Shown here piece after piece: positions 8,431 to 15,714 of a stretch of DNA of 15,714 nt. The stretch covers positions 1 through 15,714 of the forward strand of contig JALLPB010000448.1 of assembly GCA_036939975.1 (NCBI GenBank), written 5' to 3'. How positions within the stretch are numbered: position 1 is the stretch's first letter; each line of letters starts with the position of its first letter. The translations under genes were made by a program, and so were the position numbers. This DNA is from Cyclostephanos tholiformis. Lineage: Eukaryota > Bacillariophyta > Thalassiosirophyceae > Thalassiosirales > Thalassiosiraceae. Under the pieces are notes generated by a model that was not told the origin of the DNA, did not search any database, and worked only from the letters and a program-made list of their open reading frames with translations.

Positions 8431-8772
8431 TCACCCATGGTCTGGGCAAACGGGATACCTGCATTGATTCGGTACATGCCCCTTGTCCATACTTCTCTGT
8501 ATGGGATGCACTGCAAAGTCCATCTTGTGCTTGAGAAGAGGGCATTCCACGAGCCTGAGCTTAATTACAAATTGCCTTCTTCCAGGTGTGCCAAACTTGC
8601 CGGGTGCTTTGATGAGGGCAGTTTGGTCCTCTCCAAGTCTATTGATGAGGCTGCAGAGCATGCCCTTCTGTAGCACGAGGTTTTCCTCAGTGATCAGTGT
8701 ATCTCCTGAAGGTAGTGGTTGTGGGAGTGGGATGTTGAAATCTCCCTTTGTCGCTTGTCCCTTAATCAACAT
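8431..8772 (-). CDS. Small unidentified open reading frame downstream of the recombinase
   Basis: An uninterrupted frame of 113 codons lies between the recombinase stop at 8929 and direct repeat copy A. I do not recognise the protein. It contains P-L-P-Q-P-L-P-S-G-D-T-L, then K-G-M-L-C-S-L-I-N-R-L-G-E-D and basic stretches, with no membrane segment, signal peptide or known catalytic motif. Being open while every neighbouring gene is broken is notable but not statistically strong at this length. It could be a small third gene of the inserted element, a decayed C-terminal extension, or chance. A longer plus-strand frame (8483-9040) overlaps it and looks like a shadow, rich in Ser, Leu and Pro. 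Confidence 0.35.
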   Translation of the reverse strand: MLIKGQATKGDFNIPLPQPLPSGDTLITEENLVLQKGMLCSLINRLGEDQTALIKAPGKFGTPGRRQFVIKLRLVECPLLKHKMDFAVHPIQRSMDKGHVPNQCRYPVCPDHG

Positions 8773-8928
8773 CTCTCCTTTGTCCTTACCTGCCAGGGCC
8801 CTGTTCTTGTTCTGTCATCTTTTTGTCACCATTGGCTTTTTGCATTCCTGTGATTCTATCCATCATCTCAAGTCCCTTTCCCCCCTTTATTTCTCCCCTC
8901 TGACTGCCCCCCTCCCTTCTCCCCCCTC

Positions 8929-10408
8929 TCAGTTGAAGAGGAAGAAGGCTGGTAATCTGACCCGTCGTAATGTATCACCACCTACATTTATCCTCATCTT
9001 GGCATTATGGGGATTCTTATGCTGTATTGGTTCATTGTAGTTTTGGTGTGATAACATCCATCTGAAGACATTGTGACTGAATTCCATGACCTGCTTCCTG
9101 ATGTTTGCAGGAAAGCGCCACTGGACCAACGTCCAATTAACATAATCATGTATATTGGGCATTCCCCAAGGTACATTGCCACTGCTGACCCTGAACAGAT
9201 GGAGTGTGTTCCTATTTTGTCTTTGGCTATACCTAAAGCTGTCTCTCAAATGGCTCCTACAGTGTTGCAGAGAGTGTTGATCATGTGTGTTGACTAGCTA
9301 TTCTGCAGGTGGACATTGGTGTGTCGGATGTAGTATCTGGGTATGACCATATTCTTCTTACCAATTTGGTGGCAAGGCGGACTGGGCACAGGACTGAGTT
9401 GCCTGACGCCTGCTGTGTCACGGTATTGTTTTTCTCCTCCCAATTTTGCCATTCAAACATGATTGAAATGTGTCAGACAGCTAGTCCGTTAGCAAAGAAC
9501 CTGATGTTGCAAAGACATAGGGCGATTGTCTGGCCTTCATCAGCTCTAGTGACTTTGAGATACTCGCATGATCTGAATGCAAAAACTGTTAATTGGACAA
9601 TGCCTCTCCAGTAATTCCTCTGCAGGTTGTCTCCTGCTTTGCATCTGCTTTGAGTTTGTTAAAAATATCTGTGTTGTCCTCTTGTCCCTTGATGTGTGGC
9701 CTGTGGATGGTGGATATGGGTGTGGCCCAAGACACTTTCTTTGTCATCTCAATGCACGATGGTGGTGTTGCTTTTTAACCCTTGGGTGTTATTGAGGGTT
9801 GTTGGAGGTTTGCTACTCCTAATGTCCTCTCCCTTGGTATCAACACCTTTTGTGTCAACTTCATGTATAACACGGGCATGGTCACATCATTGCTGCAGTC
9901 TTCCCCTGTTGCCAGTATCTCGATTTGTGTGTGGAACCAGCTGGTGGGGGGGGTCACTTGATGGTCTCACTACGTGTTTGACTATTGGCAGCAGCTTGTG
10001 GATGCCATGGTTTTGGTTCCCGGTTATGGTTGACTCGGTTGCTGGTTCTCCATTGCTCCATGGCATGTCTCTACGGTTAGTGAGTTCATCATGTTTTGAC
10101 TTACCTATAATCTCCATCGTGTGCGCTGTCCCAATTGAGATGCTCCTCCTTCTGGATGCCTTTTGCTCTTCTAGTCTTCTTATCTCGTACTGCTCATTAT
10201 TTGCCAGGTCCTTTCTGGCTCCCGAGCTGAGGTTGGTGATGTTTGTTTCATTCCGTTTGATGCTAATCCCCGTCATTCCCTGTGAAAGCATTCGTTGTGA
10301 TGATGCCATTTTGTCCATGATGGGAATGATTGGTGGGAGCATCCCTAGTTCAATCTTTTCATAGGGTGGTTTTCTATTGGGTCTAGGTCGCACACTGCTA
10401 GGCAGCAA
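8929..10408 (-). pseudogene. Tyrosine recombinase (integrase-like) pseudogene
   Basis: Tyrosine recombinases of DIRS- and Crypton-type elements join circular element DNA to the genome with an R-H-R-H/W-Y active site. The N-terminal half (open frame 10408-9887) is charged and poorly conserved. The core begins at F-A-F-R-S-C-E-Y-L-K-V (about 9,563-9,590, first catalytic Arg), then N-T-V-T-Q-Q-A-S-G-N-S-V-L-C-P-V with L-V-R-R-I-W-S-Y-P (about 9,440-9,340). After a gap come G-T-H-S-I-C-S-G, M-Y-L-G-E-C-P-I-Y and I-M-L-I-G-R-W-S-S, and the end V-G-G-D-T-L-R-R-V-R-L-P-A. The H-x-x-R box reads H-S-I-C: the Arg codon is TGT (9195-9197). After a frameshift near 9,106 the nucleophile position is Asn (9103-9105) instead of Tyr. 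With several frame breaks it is certainly inactive. Confidence 0.82.
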
Positions 10409-10417
10409 CCTGGTTCC

Positions 10418-12659
10418 CTATTTGGATTGGCGTACTACGGCCAGCCAGTTCAGGTGGCCTTGTTTTGCTTCACTTGGGATTTTGGAGCATGGAACATGGC
10501 TGCTTATATTCTTGCAGTCTTTGAAGCAGCTTCCTTGTGTGTGCCACTTTGTGCACATTACCTTGCCGTCCATCCTTGCTCATTGGTCTAACTTCTTCCC
10601 TGCAAAAATTTCCCAATTTCTGTCAGATCTCAGTTTGAATTTGCTACATTGATGCTCATTCACGATGACAATTTTTCCATCAATTTTTTGCATGTTTCCT
10701 TCTTCTTGTTCCCTTTCCTCTTCTTCATTGCTTTTTTATCTTCTTTCTCATCCTTTTTGGTTTTTTTGGGCACGTTGACAACTCTGAAAAAAGCTGGGAG
10801 GATTGCTGTGAATCTCCCCATTAGGATGTCTCTGTGATCGGGGTGAAAATCACTGGCATGCTGCAAGGAACAGCTGGAACCGCCTGCAGACTGTCCAGAT
10901 GATTTTGATCGGGAAGAATTCATCTTGGCACTGGTATCCTTTGTAGTATATGCTATTTTTCTCAATCAGTTTGATGAAGTCTTTGATTTTCTCAACCACA
11001 ATGCTCTCATTGCCAAAAAGGATGTCAAGGATGGTGAGGAAGGCTTTTAGCTGAAAGATCATCTCGTGGTAGTCACCGGGGGCTGCGATATCTTGTTTCA
11101 CTTTTGCCTTCAACTCTTTGGAACTTTGTGATACTATATGCTCTTTTTCTTGATCAGTTTGATGAAGTCTTTGATTTTCTCAACCACAATCATCTCATCA
11201 CCAAAAAGGATTTCAAGGAGGGTGAGGAAGGCTTTTAGTTGAAAGATCATCTTGTGGTAGTCACCGGGGGCTGTGATGTCTTGTTTTGCTTTTGCCTTCA
11301 ACTCTTCGGAGCTTTGTGATACCCCGCCCTTGTTGTTTACCATTGTGATGACTAGTGATCACTACATTTGGTTCATATTTATCAGTAGTAGCTCTTTGAA
11401 TGCAAATGGGGTGCAGTTGCTCAGTGCAGTGGGGTTTGATCCTCTGAGTAGGCCCGTCCAAAGTGCGAGGACTGTTCCTTCCATGAAACCAATGTAACTC
11501 TAGGTCCATATATCCTTGGTTCTTGCAGTTGTAGAAGGCCTTGACAGACGCACTGAATTCTCCAATGTGGTCTGTGCCAATGGCTGATGCCATTCTAATC
11601 ATATTAGATATCAACACATGCACATCTTTAATCCTGTCCTACTACTTCTCTTCATCCTTTTCTTTTAGAGTAATTTCTTCCCTCTTGAGTGTGTTTGAGT
11701 GCCCTGCTGCCTCCCCCATTCATTTTAGGCCTTCGCTGACGCTGAGGTGCTTGAAAACTTCCATATTGTCACTTGGGCTTGTTGCATGGTCCGTGTGATT
11801 GTCTAGTTGCCCTTGGATGCAGACATGGTGGCATATGTTGCTCAACATTTTTATTTCATTGTTGTCTGGGTCAATCATTTGGCAAATCTTGGCGAGTTGC
11901 CCTAAGTGCACGGCAAAGGCCCATACACTGAAGGCTGAGGCATGTTCTTTTGCTGATATGTTTTCGAATGATGGAGTCCCCCAGTGGCTGGTATCGAAAA
12001 AAGTTGCTGCCTCCTTTGCCATGATGATAAGTTTGAGTGGGTCTGTTGATCTTTCCATGAAGATTGCATCACACAGGAAGGGGGCCAGTATGAAGCAAGG
12101 TGTCATTTCTTTTTTTCTAATCGTGTCCCTGTTGGTATTCTTGGATTTGGAGTTGTCATGCATCTCTTCCTTCTGCTTGATGTCATTGATTTTTTGGTCC
12201 TTCTCCTGGGTTGCTGTTCAGTCTTGTTTGCATGTCTTTCGTTGCTAGCATTGCTTGTGGTAGCTGTCGTTTCATTTGCCATTTCTTCTTTGTGTGCATT
12301 CAGTGTTGTGGGTGTCAGTTCTTTTGCACTCTGTGTTGCTGCTGCAAGTTCTTTTAGCTCATTTATCATCTTGCATTCGTCAATCACGTTTCTTGTCGGC
12401 AGTTTCATTTGTGCTGCTATGTGTTCTGTCGTGACCTTGTGCCTCCAAACTTGGTTCAGCTATGGGTGTGTACAATCATTTTGAAGGGGCCTGCAATAAG
12501 CACTGCCATATTGATTTTTTTGGTCAGTGCAGTAATCTTCTGATCGTATGTCTTGTGGGGTTCTAGTGCTCTGGTGAAAGCCTCCATGTTCAGATTGCCT
12601 TCATTGTTGCTGGAGAGGTCTCTAAGGTGTTGCGCCCAGTTATTTGATAGGATCATCAT
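10418..12659 (-). pseudogene. Gag-like protein pseudogene with C-H-C-C-H finger
   Basis: The reading starts at the ATG at 12659 with an N-terminal helical block (N-L-N-M-E-A-F-T-R-A-L and T-A-L-T-K-K-I). It passes through several frames: 12408-12103 (Ala/Thr/Lys-rich), 12163-11720 (P-F-L-C-D-A-I-F and W-A-F-A-V-H-L-G-Q-L-A-K) and 11623-11261. A duplicated block around 10,948-11,323 follows, then H-R-D-I-L-M-G-R-F-T-A-I-L-P and a very Lys-rich tail. The last frame carries C-x3-H-x4-C-x3-C-x5-H (10555-10496) followed by S-H-V-P and a W-L-A-V-V-R end, stopping at 10418-10420. This finger and order match the gag-like protein of diatom retroelements, where the finger probably binds nucleic acid. 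The recombinase frame starts within ten bases of its end. Confidence 0.72.
10948..11323. repeat. 188-bp tandem duplication inside the gag-like gene
   Basis: Copy 1 is 10948-11135 and copy 2 is 11136-11323; both begin TATATGCT and end CTTTGTGATAC, with about 90 percent identity. Translated on the minus strand, each encodes K-x-D-I-x-A-P-G-D-Y-H and K-I-K-D-F-I-K-L-I. The length is not a multiple of three, so the second copy throws gag out of frame. Divergence between the copies means the duplication is not recent. Confidence 0.92.
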
Positions 12660-12731
12660 TCTTCTCTTGTTGTTTTTGCTCTTCTTCTTCTTTGCTTTGG
12701 CTATAGTTGTTTTCTTCTTGCTGCTTCCTCA

Positions 12732-12926
12732 TTTAAAGTCTATACATCTCTAATTGTCATGCTACTCGGGGGATGGAATGAACTCATCAAGGTCGATGAT
12801 CAAATTTTGTGAGCACATCATTTTGCTCGCCTCTCTCAATGCTCTTGCCGGTTTGGTTTGGCGGGTCCCAGGTGAATTCAAAAAAAACATGGAAAAGATG
12901 TGCTTTCTCCCTCTTAGCCAAAAAAA
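12732..12926 (-). repeat. Long direct repeat, copy B
   Basis: This 195-bp copy corresponds to copy A at 8196-8411 and lacks about 21 bases near 12,872. It sits at the gag end of the inserted element, and about 35 bases beyond its outer edge copia integrase coding sequence resumes. That makes its right side the better-defined border of the insertion. The two copies differ mostly by transitions, consistent with old age. Confidence 0.88.
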
Positions 12927-12939
12927 CCGAACATGTCAC

Positions 12940-13700
12940 CGTTCATATCTCCTCACTCCAGCCTCCAAGTAACAAACCTGGCAATAAGATTTTCACTGAC
13001 CGGATTGTTGTTTACACACCAGGACATTGCCTGGATTGACTGAATGCAACCTTCAAGATGGTACCCTCTACACTGGTGATGCTGCTTCTAATCTTGTCTT
13101 TGTAATTATTAAACAAGCAAGGGAGCAGACAAGACCATCATGGGCAAGGTGCAATTTGAGCAGATGTGATGGAACCTTGCTAGTGTAAACATCAAAAACT
13201 ATCACATCAACAAAAGTGTCTACGAAGCAAGCGTTTTTGGTGACAATTGCATCTCCACTGATCAATCCCAAACTTTCTTGGGGTTGGATCCAAACATCAA
13301 AACTCAGTTGCTGAGTGCAACATCCAAACTATTTGCTAATAGGCCTTTCATATGTTGGTCAATGCAGAAATTCACTGGCCAAGAAGCGATGGTTCTGGCA
13401 ACATCTATGCCCCCTTGCCATTCAGCATGCTGTTTGGTTGTTCAATATGATACCCAACCATGGCACAGGGTTACAAAATTTTCATCAAGACAAAGTCTGA
13501 CCACCGCATTATCCAGCATGCTCATGTATGGGGATGTCCTGTCTTAATTCTTGATCCTCGTCTCCAAGATTAGTTGAGCCAGACTTGCAAAAATTGTTGG
13601 ATTCTCATCTGAACATTCTTCCCTCTTGGCAAATGGCAGACACTTCCAAACAAAAAATATCAGTTCCCACCTTTTTCACTTAATTCACAATGACAACTCT
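12940..13700 (+). pseudogene. Copia integrase pseudogene (right half of split element)
   Basis: The first core block F-T-D-R-I-V-V-Y-T-P-G (about 12,990-13,022) contains the candidate first Asp. Next, in changing frames, come D-G-T-L-Y-T-G-D-A-A-S, K-T-I-M-G-K-V-Q-F-E and Y-H-I-N-K-S-V-Y. The last is the Y-H-x-D-N-G-V block with the second catalytic Asp now Asn (13209-13211). Then G-V-G-S-K-H-Q-N-S-V-A-E-C-N-I-Q-T keeps the catalytic Glu (13313-13315) but has Cys after it where Arg is usual. L-A-I-Q-H-A-V-W-L-F-N-M-I-P-N, H-V-W-G-C-P-V-L-I-L-D-P-R-L-Q-D and a C-terminal S-S-E-H-S-S-L-L-A-N end the domain near 13,690. At least four frame changes are needed. It is dead, but its identity is clear. 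Confidence 0.83.
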
Positions 13701-14450
13701 GGATCCCTCACTGTCAGACCAATGCCTTCTGGAGATCTTTGCCACATCCAGGGAAATATATGTCGACATTAAACATTCTGACAATGGTGTGAAATGCCAT
13801 GCAAAGAAACTTGAACTTGTAAAGGAATGTGCTCAGGCTCGTGATTGCTGGCAATTTTAGGCCATGTCCCTACCCATTCCAGTCCCTACCATATCTCCCA
13901 CTCCAGACCCTGTCACCCTAATGGTCCCATAGTGTTCGATCTGTGTCCTCTAACTCTTCTGATTAGGACTCCATAGTTACTGCTGCCGCAAATAATCCCT
14001 TTACTGAAGAAGTCCAGCATAATTGCTACCAGCCCAGGTGAGATGAGGGAGCTAGCCTTGGAGGTCAATGTCGACACAAAAAAGGTTGAGGAGAGGGAGA
14101 AACCGAAGACCCCTGTACCCTCTCACCTGAATGGTGCTCAGAGCCTCTCTTCTTACCAACAAACCTTGTGCCTATGTCTTTATGGCTCAATATCAATGCT
14201 CTTTTGGGTTCAAGCAACCTTCTCCTTTGGCTCTTTCTGCCAACAGTCACACCTCCTGATTCAAACTTGAGTCTCTTTACCTGGCCAAGGTCACCTCTCA
14301 AGACCAGCTTCTCTTCCAACCTTGATTGGTCAGTCCCTGATACCCCGAGCCTTCTTTCAAGCCGCCTTGACTGGGGGTGGGGGGGGTGGGATTGTGGGAA
14401 TTCGTCTGTTTTGCATTTTCCAAAATATATCAAGTCCTATGTAGGGTTCT
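13701..14450 (+). pseudogene. Probable integrase-polymerase linker of the copia element
   Basis: This continues the plus-strand copia pol after the integrase C-terminal domain. A Pro-rich stretch P-I-P-V-P-T-I-S-P-T-P-D-P (about 13,870-13,910) is typical of the spacer before reverse transcriptase. A block reading P-S-P-L-A-L-S-A-N (about 14,220-14,245) vaguely resembles the start of copia reverse transcriptase, but no catalytic motif is present. A plus-strand frame at 14043-14270 and a minus-strand frame at 14433-14065 overlap; neither has a known domain. Stops interrupt all frames. Confidence 0.35.
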
Positions 14451-14516
14451 AATATGTTTTCTATTTATGGGAACACACAGCGTTTTCTCCAAACTATTCC
14501 TACCTTGAAAATCACT

Positions 14517-14537
14517 GAGCATGCTGGGAGCATGCTC
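14517..14537. repeat. Hairpin, 8-bp perfect arms and 5-nt loop
   Basis: GAGCATGC (14517-14524) and GCATGCTC (14530-14537) are exact inverted repeats around TGGGA. It lies between the last possible copia sequence and the flank where CpG frequency returns to normal, so it could mark or lie in an element end. No other evidence supports a function. Confidence 0.6.
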
Positions 14538-15090
14538 GGAGCTAGCCTGTTGGGAATTTCCAGGGGAGCTTGCTGGCGGGATCTGTGTCTTAATTGTGAC
14601 CAGACTCGTAGTACGATACAATTAATTATGATATAGGTATTAATTCAGACACCAGCGTTCGGGTTTAACAGGCAACCAACCCCCTTGTTGCATCGCCGGA
14701 GTTCATGCCGTAAAATTTATGTCATCGGTTGACTGATCTCTGTGGCAGTCTCTGCACTATTTTGCTTCAGCCACGAGCCCTGGAGTCCTTGTAGTTCATT
14801 CCAATTGATACCAAATTGATTGTGTGTGGAGAGAAACAACTTGAGAGGCTGTACCAGTGCAGATTTGCTGCTGTCATGTCAGTAAACTCAGGCCACAAAC
14901 TCCAACGGGAAAAACGCACTTTTGATGCTATATATTGTATGTCTTGACCCTATGCTGCCGCTACTTCTATCGCCACCACCACAAGGAGTACGCCAACCAA
15001 CCTGTTGGACACCATCGTCACGAGACATATCATCATAACGACACATCGGATCGAAACATTTCAGCTAGCTACTAGAAGAGGTGGAAAGAA

Positions 15091-15145
15091 TCTTGGACAG
15101 ATTCTCACTGCTGCTGTGATGATGCAGTCAGTCAGTCAGCACAGT
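15091..15145. repeat. 55-bp exact direct repeat, copy 1
   Basis: This sequence, from TCTTGGACAG to CAGCACAGT, recurs without a mismatch at 15660-15714, an offset of 569 bases. The base before each copy differs (A at 15090, T at 15659). It includes the CAGTCAGTCAGTCAG tract. Confidence 0.95.
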
Positions 15146-15659
15146 GGGCTCTGTTGATGTCTCTTATTTACCTCACAATTTTTTGATAGTATCATTGTGC
15201 TGGAGGGAAACATCCTAAGGATAAAAGGGGATGAGAGGGCAATAAATACGGTGATATTATAGAAATTTGGTGGCAACGTGGTACAAGGGGTTGGTTCGTG
15301 GTAAGAATTTGGTGATAGACTGGATGTATGTGATGACGAGCGTGCTCGTTTATCTTTTGTTTGTCAGCTTAAGTCAGAACATCTGGCCACATGATCTGTA
15401 ATTCATATGTTAATCTTAGATATTAATTAAGATAAGGGTCCCTGAGAGCTCATACCTATTGAATGATCTCTCCTCCTCTAAGAGTTGTTTACTTCCAGTG
15501 AAAATAATTTTAAGGACGTAGAACACGGAACAGATGGGTCATACTGATGAAAACATCATCGCCATTTAAATTGGAGTCTAGGTGGCAGAACATTTAAAGA
15601 GTTCAGGATTGATATAATCAGGGAAATTATGTTGATGAGAGAGGGGGCGATGGAGGTAT

Positions 15660-15714
15660 TCTTGGACAGATTCTCACTGCTGCTGTGATGATGCAGTCAG
15701 TCAGTCAGCACAGT
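15660..15714. repeat. 55-bp exact direct repeat, copy 2, cut by window end
   Basis: This matches 15091-15145 exactly and stops at the last base of the window, so its true right border is unknown. The match length of exactly 55 at a sequence end is what a de Bruijn assembly with k = 55 leaves where a path re-enters a repeated node. A genuine tandem or dispersed repeat is the alternative. Confidence 0.95.

Larger units (their letters stand above)
8196..12926 (-). mobile_element. Gag plus tyrosine-recombinase element flanked by direct repeats
   Basis: On the minus strand the order is repeat copy B (12,926-12,732), gag (12,659-10,418), tyrosine recombinase (10,408-8,929), a small open frame (8,772-8,431) and repeat copy A (8,411-8,196). 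The repeats are direct and about 200 bp, so they resemble LTRs or a diverged form of the split direct repeats known in DIRS/PAT/Ngaro elements, which use a tyrosine recombinase instead of integrase. Those elements encode reverse transcriptase and RNase H, and none is seen here. It may be internally deleted, non-autonomous, or a distinct type. It sits inside the plus-strand copia element, so it arrived later. Both genes are broken. Confidence 0.6.
7060..14450 (+). mobile_element. Degenerate plus-strand copia element, split by an insertion
   Basis: Protease and pre-integrase sequence (7,242-8,015) and integrase sequence (12,940-13,700) are on the same strand, in the same family style and in copia order, with about 4.9 kb of unrelated minus-strand material between them. 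The left half stops just after the pre-integrase zinc-binding block, and the right half resumes at the first conserved block of the integrase core (F-T-D-R-I-V-V-Y-T-P-G). Together they make one interrupted pol gene. A proline-rich linker follows integrase at 13,861-13,920. Reverse transcriptase is not convincingly visible, and no LTRs of this element were identified, so both outer borders are approximate. All parts carry frameshifts. Confidence 0.75.
14640..15714. other. Right flank, non-coding, possibly host regulatory sequence
   Basis: No open frame of note and no transposon protein is found. CpG is much more frequent than in the transposon region: I counted 17 in 14,641-15,060 against 3 in 7,141-7,560, equal lengths. 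That suggests host DNA not subject to the same decay. CAGTCAGTCAGTCAG tracts sit at 15125-15139 and near the window end. A promoter or 5' leader for a gene beyond the right edge is possible, but no TATA box or start can be assigned. Confidence 0.45.

Noticed and set aside
8483..9040. 185-codon plus-strand frame
   Set aside because: It overlaps the antisense recombinase C terminus and the small minus-strand frame; Ser/Pro/Leu-rich with no domain.
9696..10364. 222-codon plus-strand open frame, Ser/Leu/Cys-rich with hydrophobic runs resembling membrane segments
   Set aside because: It lies antisense to the recombinase N terminus and has no recognisable family; composition is what the complement of the minus-strand gene would give.
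12158..12484. Strongly hydrophobic plus-strand frame resembling a multi-pass membrane protein
   Set aside because: It is the complement of the Ala/Thr/Lys-rich part of the gag-like gene, which produces runs of Val, Leu, Ser and Cys.
1..15714. CRISPR arrays, tRNA or rRNA genes, bacterial operons and ribosome-binding sites
   Set aside because: No regularly spaced repeats, cloverleaf sequences or rRNA motifs were seen, and gene content is eukaryotic transposon-derived.

Overview
The window looks like nuclear DNA from a diatom. No intact host gene is visible. The assignment rests on transposon proteins: three gag types, a Ty1/copia protease and integrases, and a tyrosine recombinase whose conserved blocks I recognise from memory as diatom mobile-element families. 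No database search was run. Nothing bacterial was found (no operons, ribosome-binding sites, rRNA or tRNA genes). Almost all of positions 590-14,450 is decayed mobile DNA with frameshifts and stop codons.

Layout. (1) 590-3,511, minus strand: a copia-like element with gag (3,511-about 2,490), aspartic protease (about 1,960-1,560) and integrase (about 1,563-590). It has no reverse transcriptase or RNase H and loses homology at about 590. (2) 3,650-4,382: A/T-rich DNA with a two-copy 74-bp tandem repeat and a 140-bp palindromic, MITE-like structure. (3) 4,383-5,186, minus: an isolated gag pseudogene, one reading frame broken by three stops. (4) about 5,900-6,455, minus: a frameshifted BED-like zinc finger of the kind found at the start of DNA-transposase-derived proteins. 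(5) about 7,060-8,015 and 12,940-13,700, plus strand, perhaps on to about 14,450: the two halves of a second copia element, with protease and pre-integrase domain left and integrase right. (6) Between these halves, on the minus strand, a 4.7-kb segment bounded by direct repeats of about 200 bp (8,196-8,411 and 12,732-12,926). It carries a gag with a C-H-C-C-H finger, a tyrosine recombinase and a small unidentified open reading frame, but no visible reverse transcriptase. (7) about 14,640-15,714: normal-looking, CpG-containing flank with no gene seen.

How it fits together. The simplest history is nesting: a gag plus tyrosine-recombinase element entered a copia element between its pre-integrase and integrase domains, and both then decayed. 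Loss of CpG is marked in the nested part and absent in the right flank, and several inactivating changes are CGN to TGN, which fits methylation-driven decay. The last 55 bases repeat exactly 569 bases upstream, so the right edge may be an assembly-graph break. The best candidate for something unusual is the gag plus tyrosine-recombinase element with terminal direct repeats and no reverse transcriptase.
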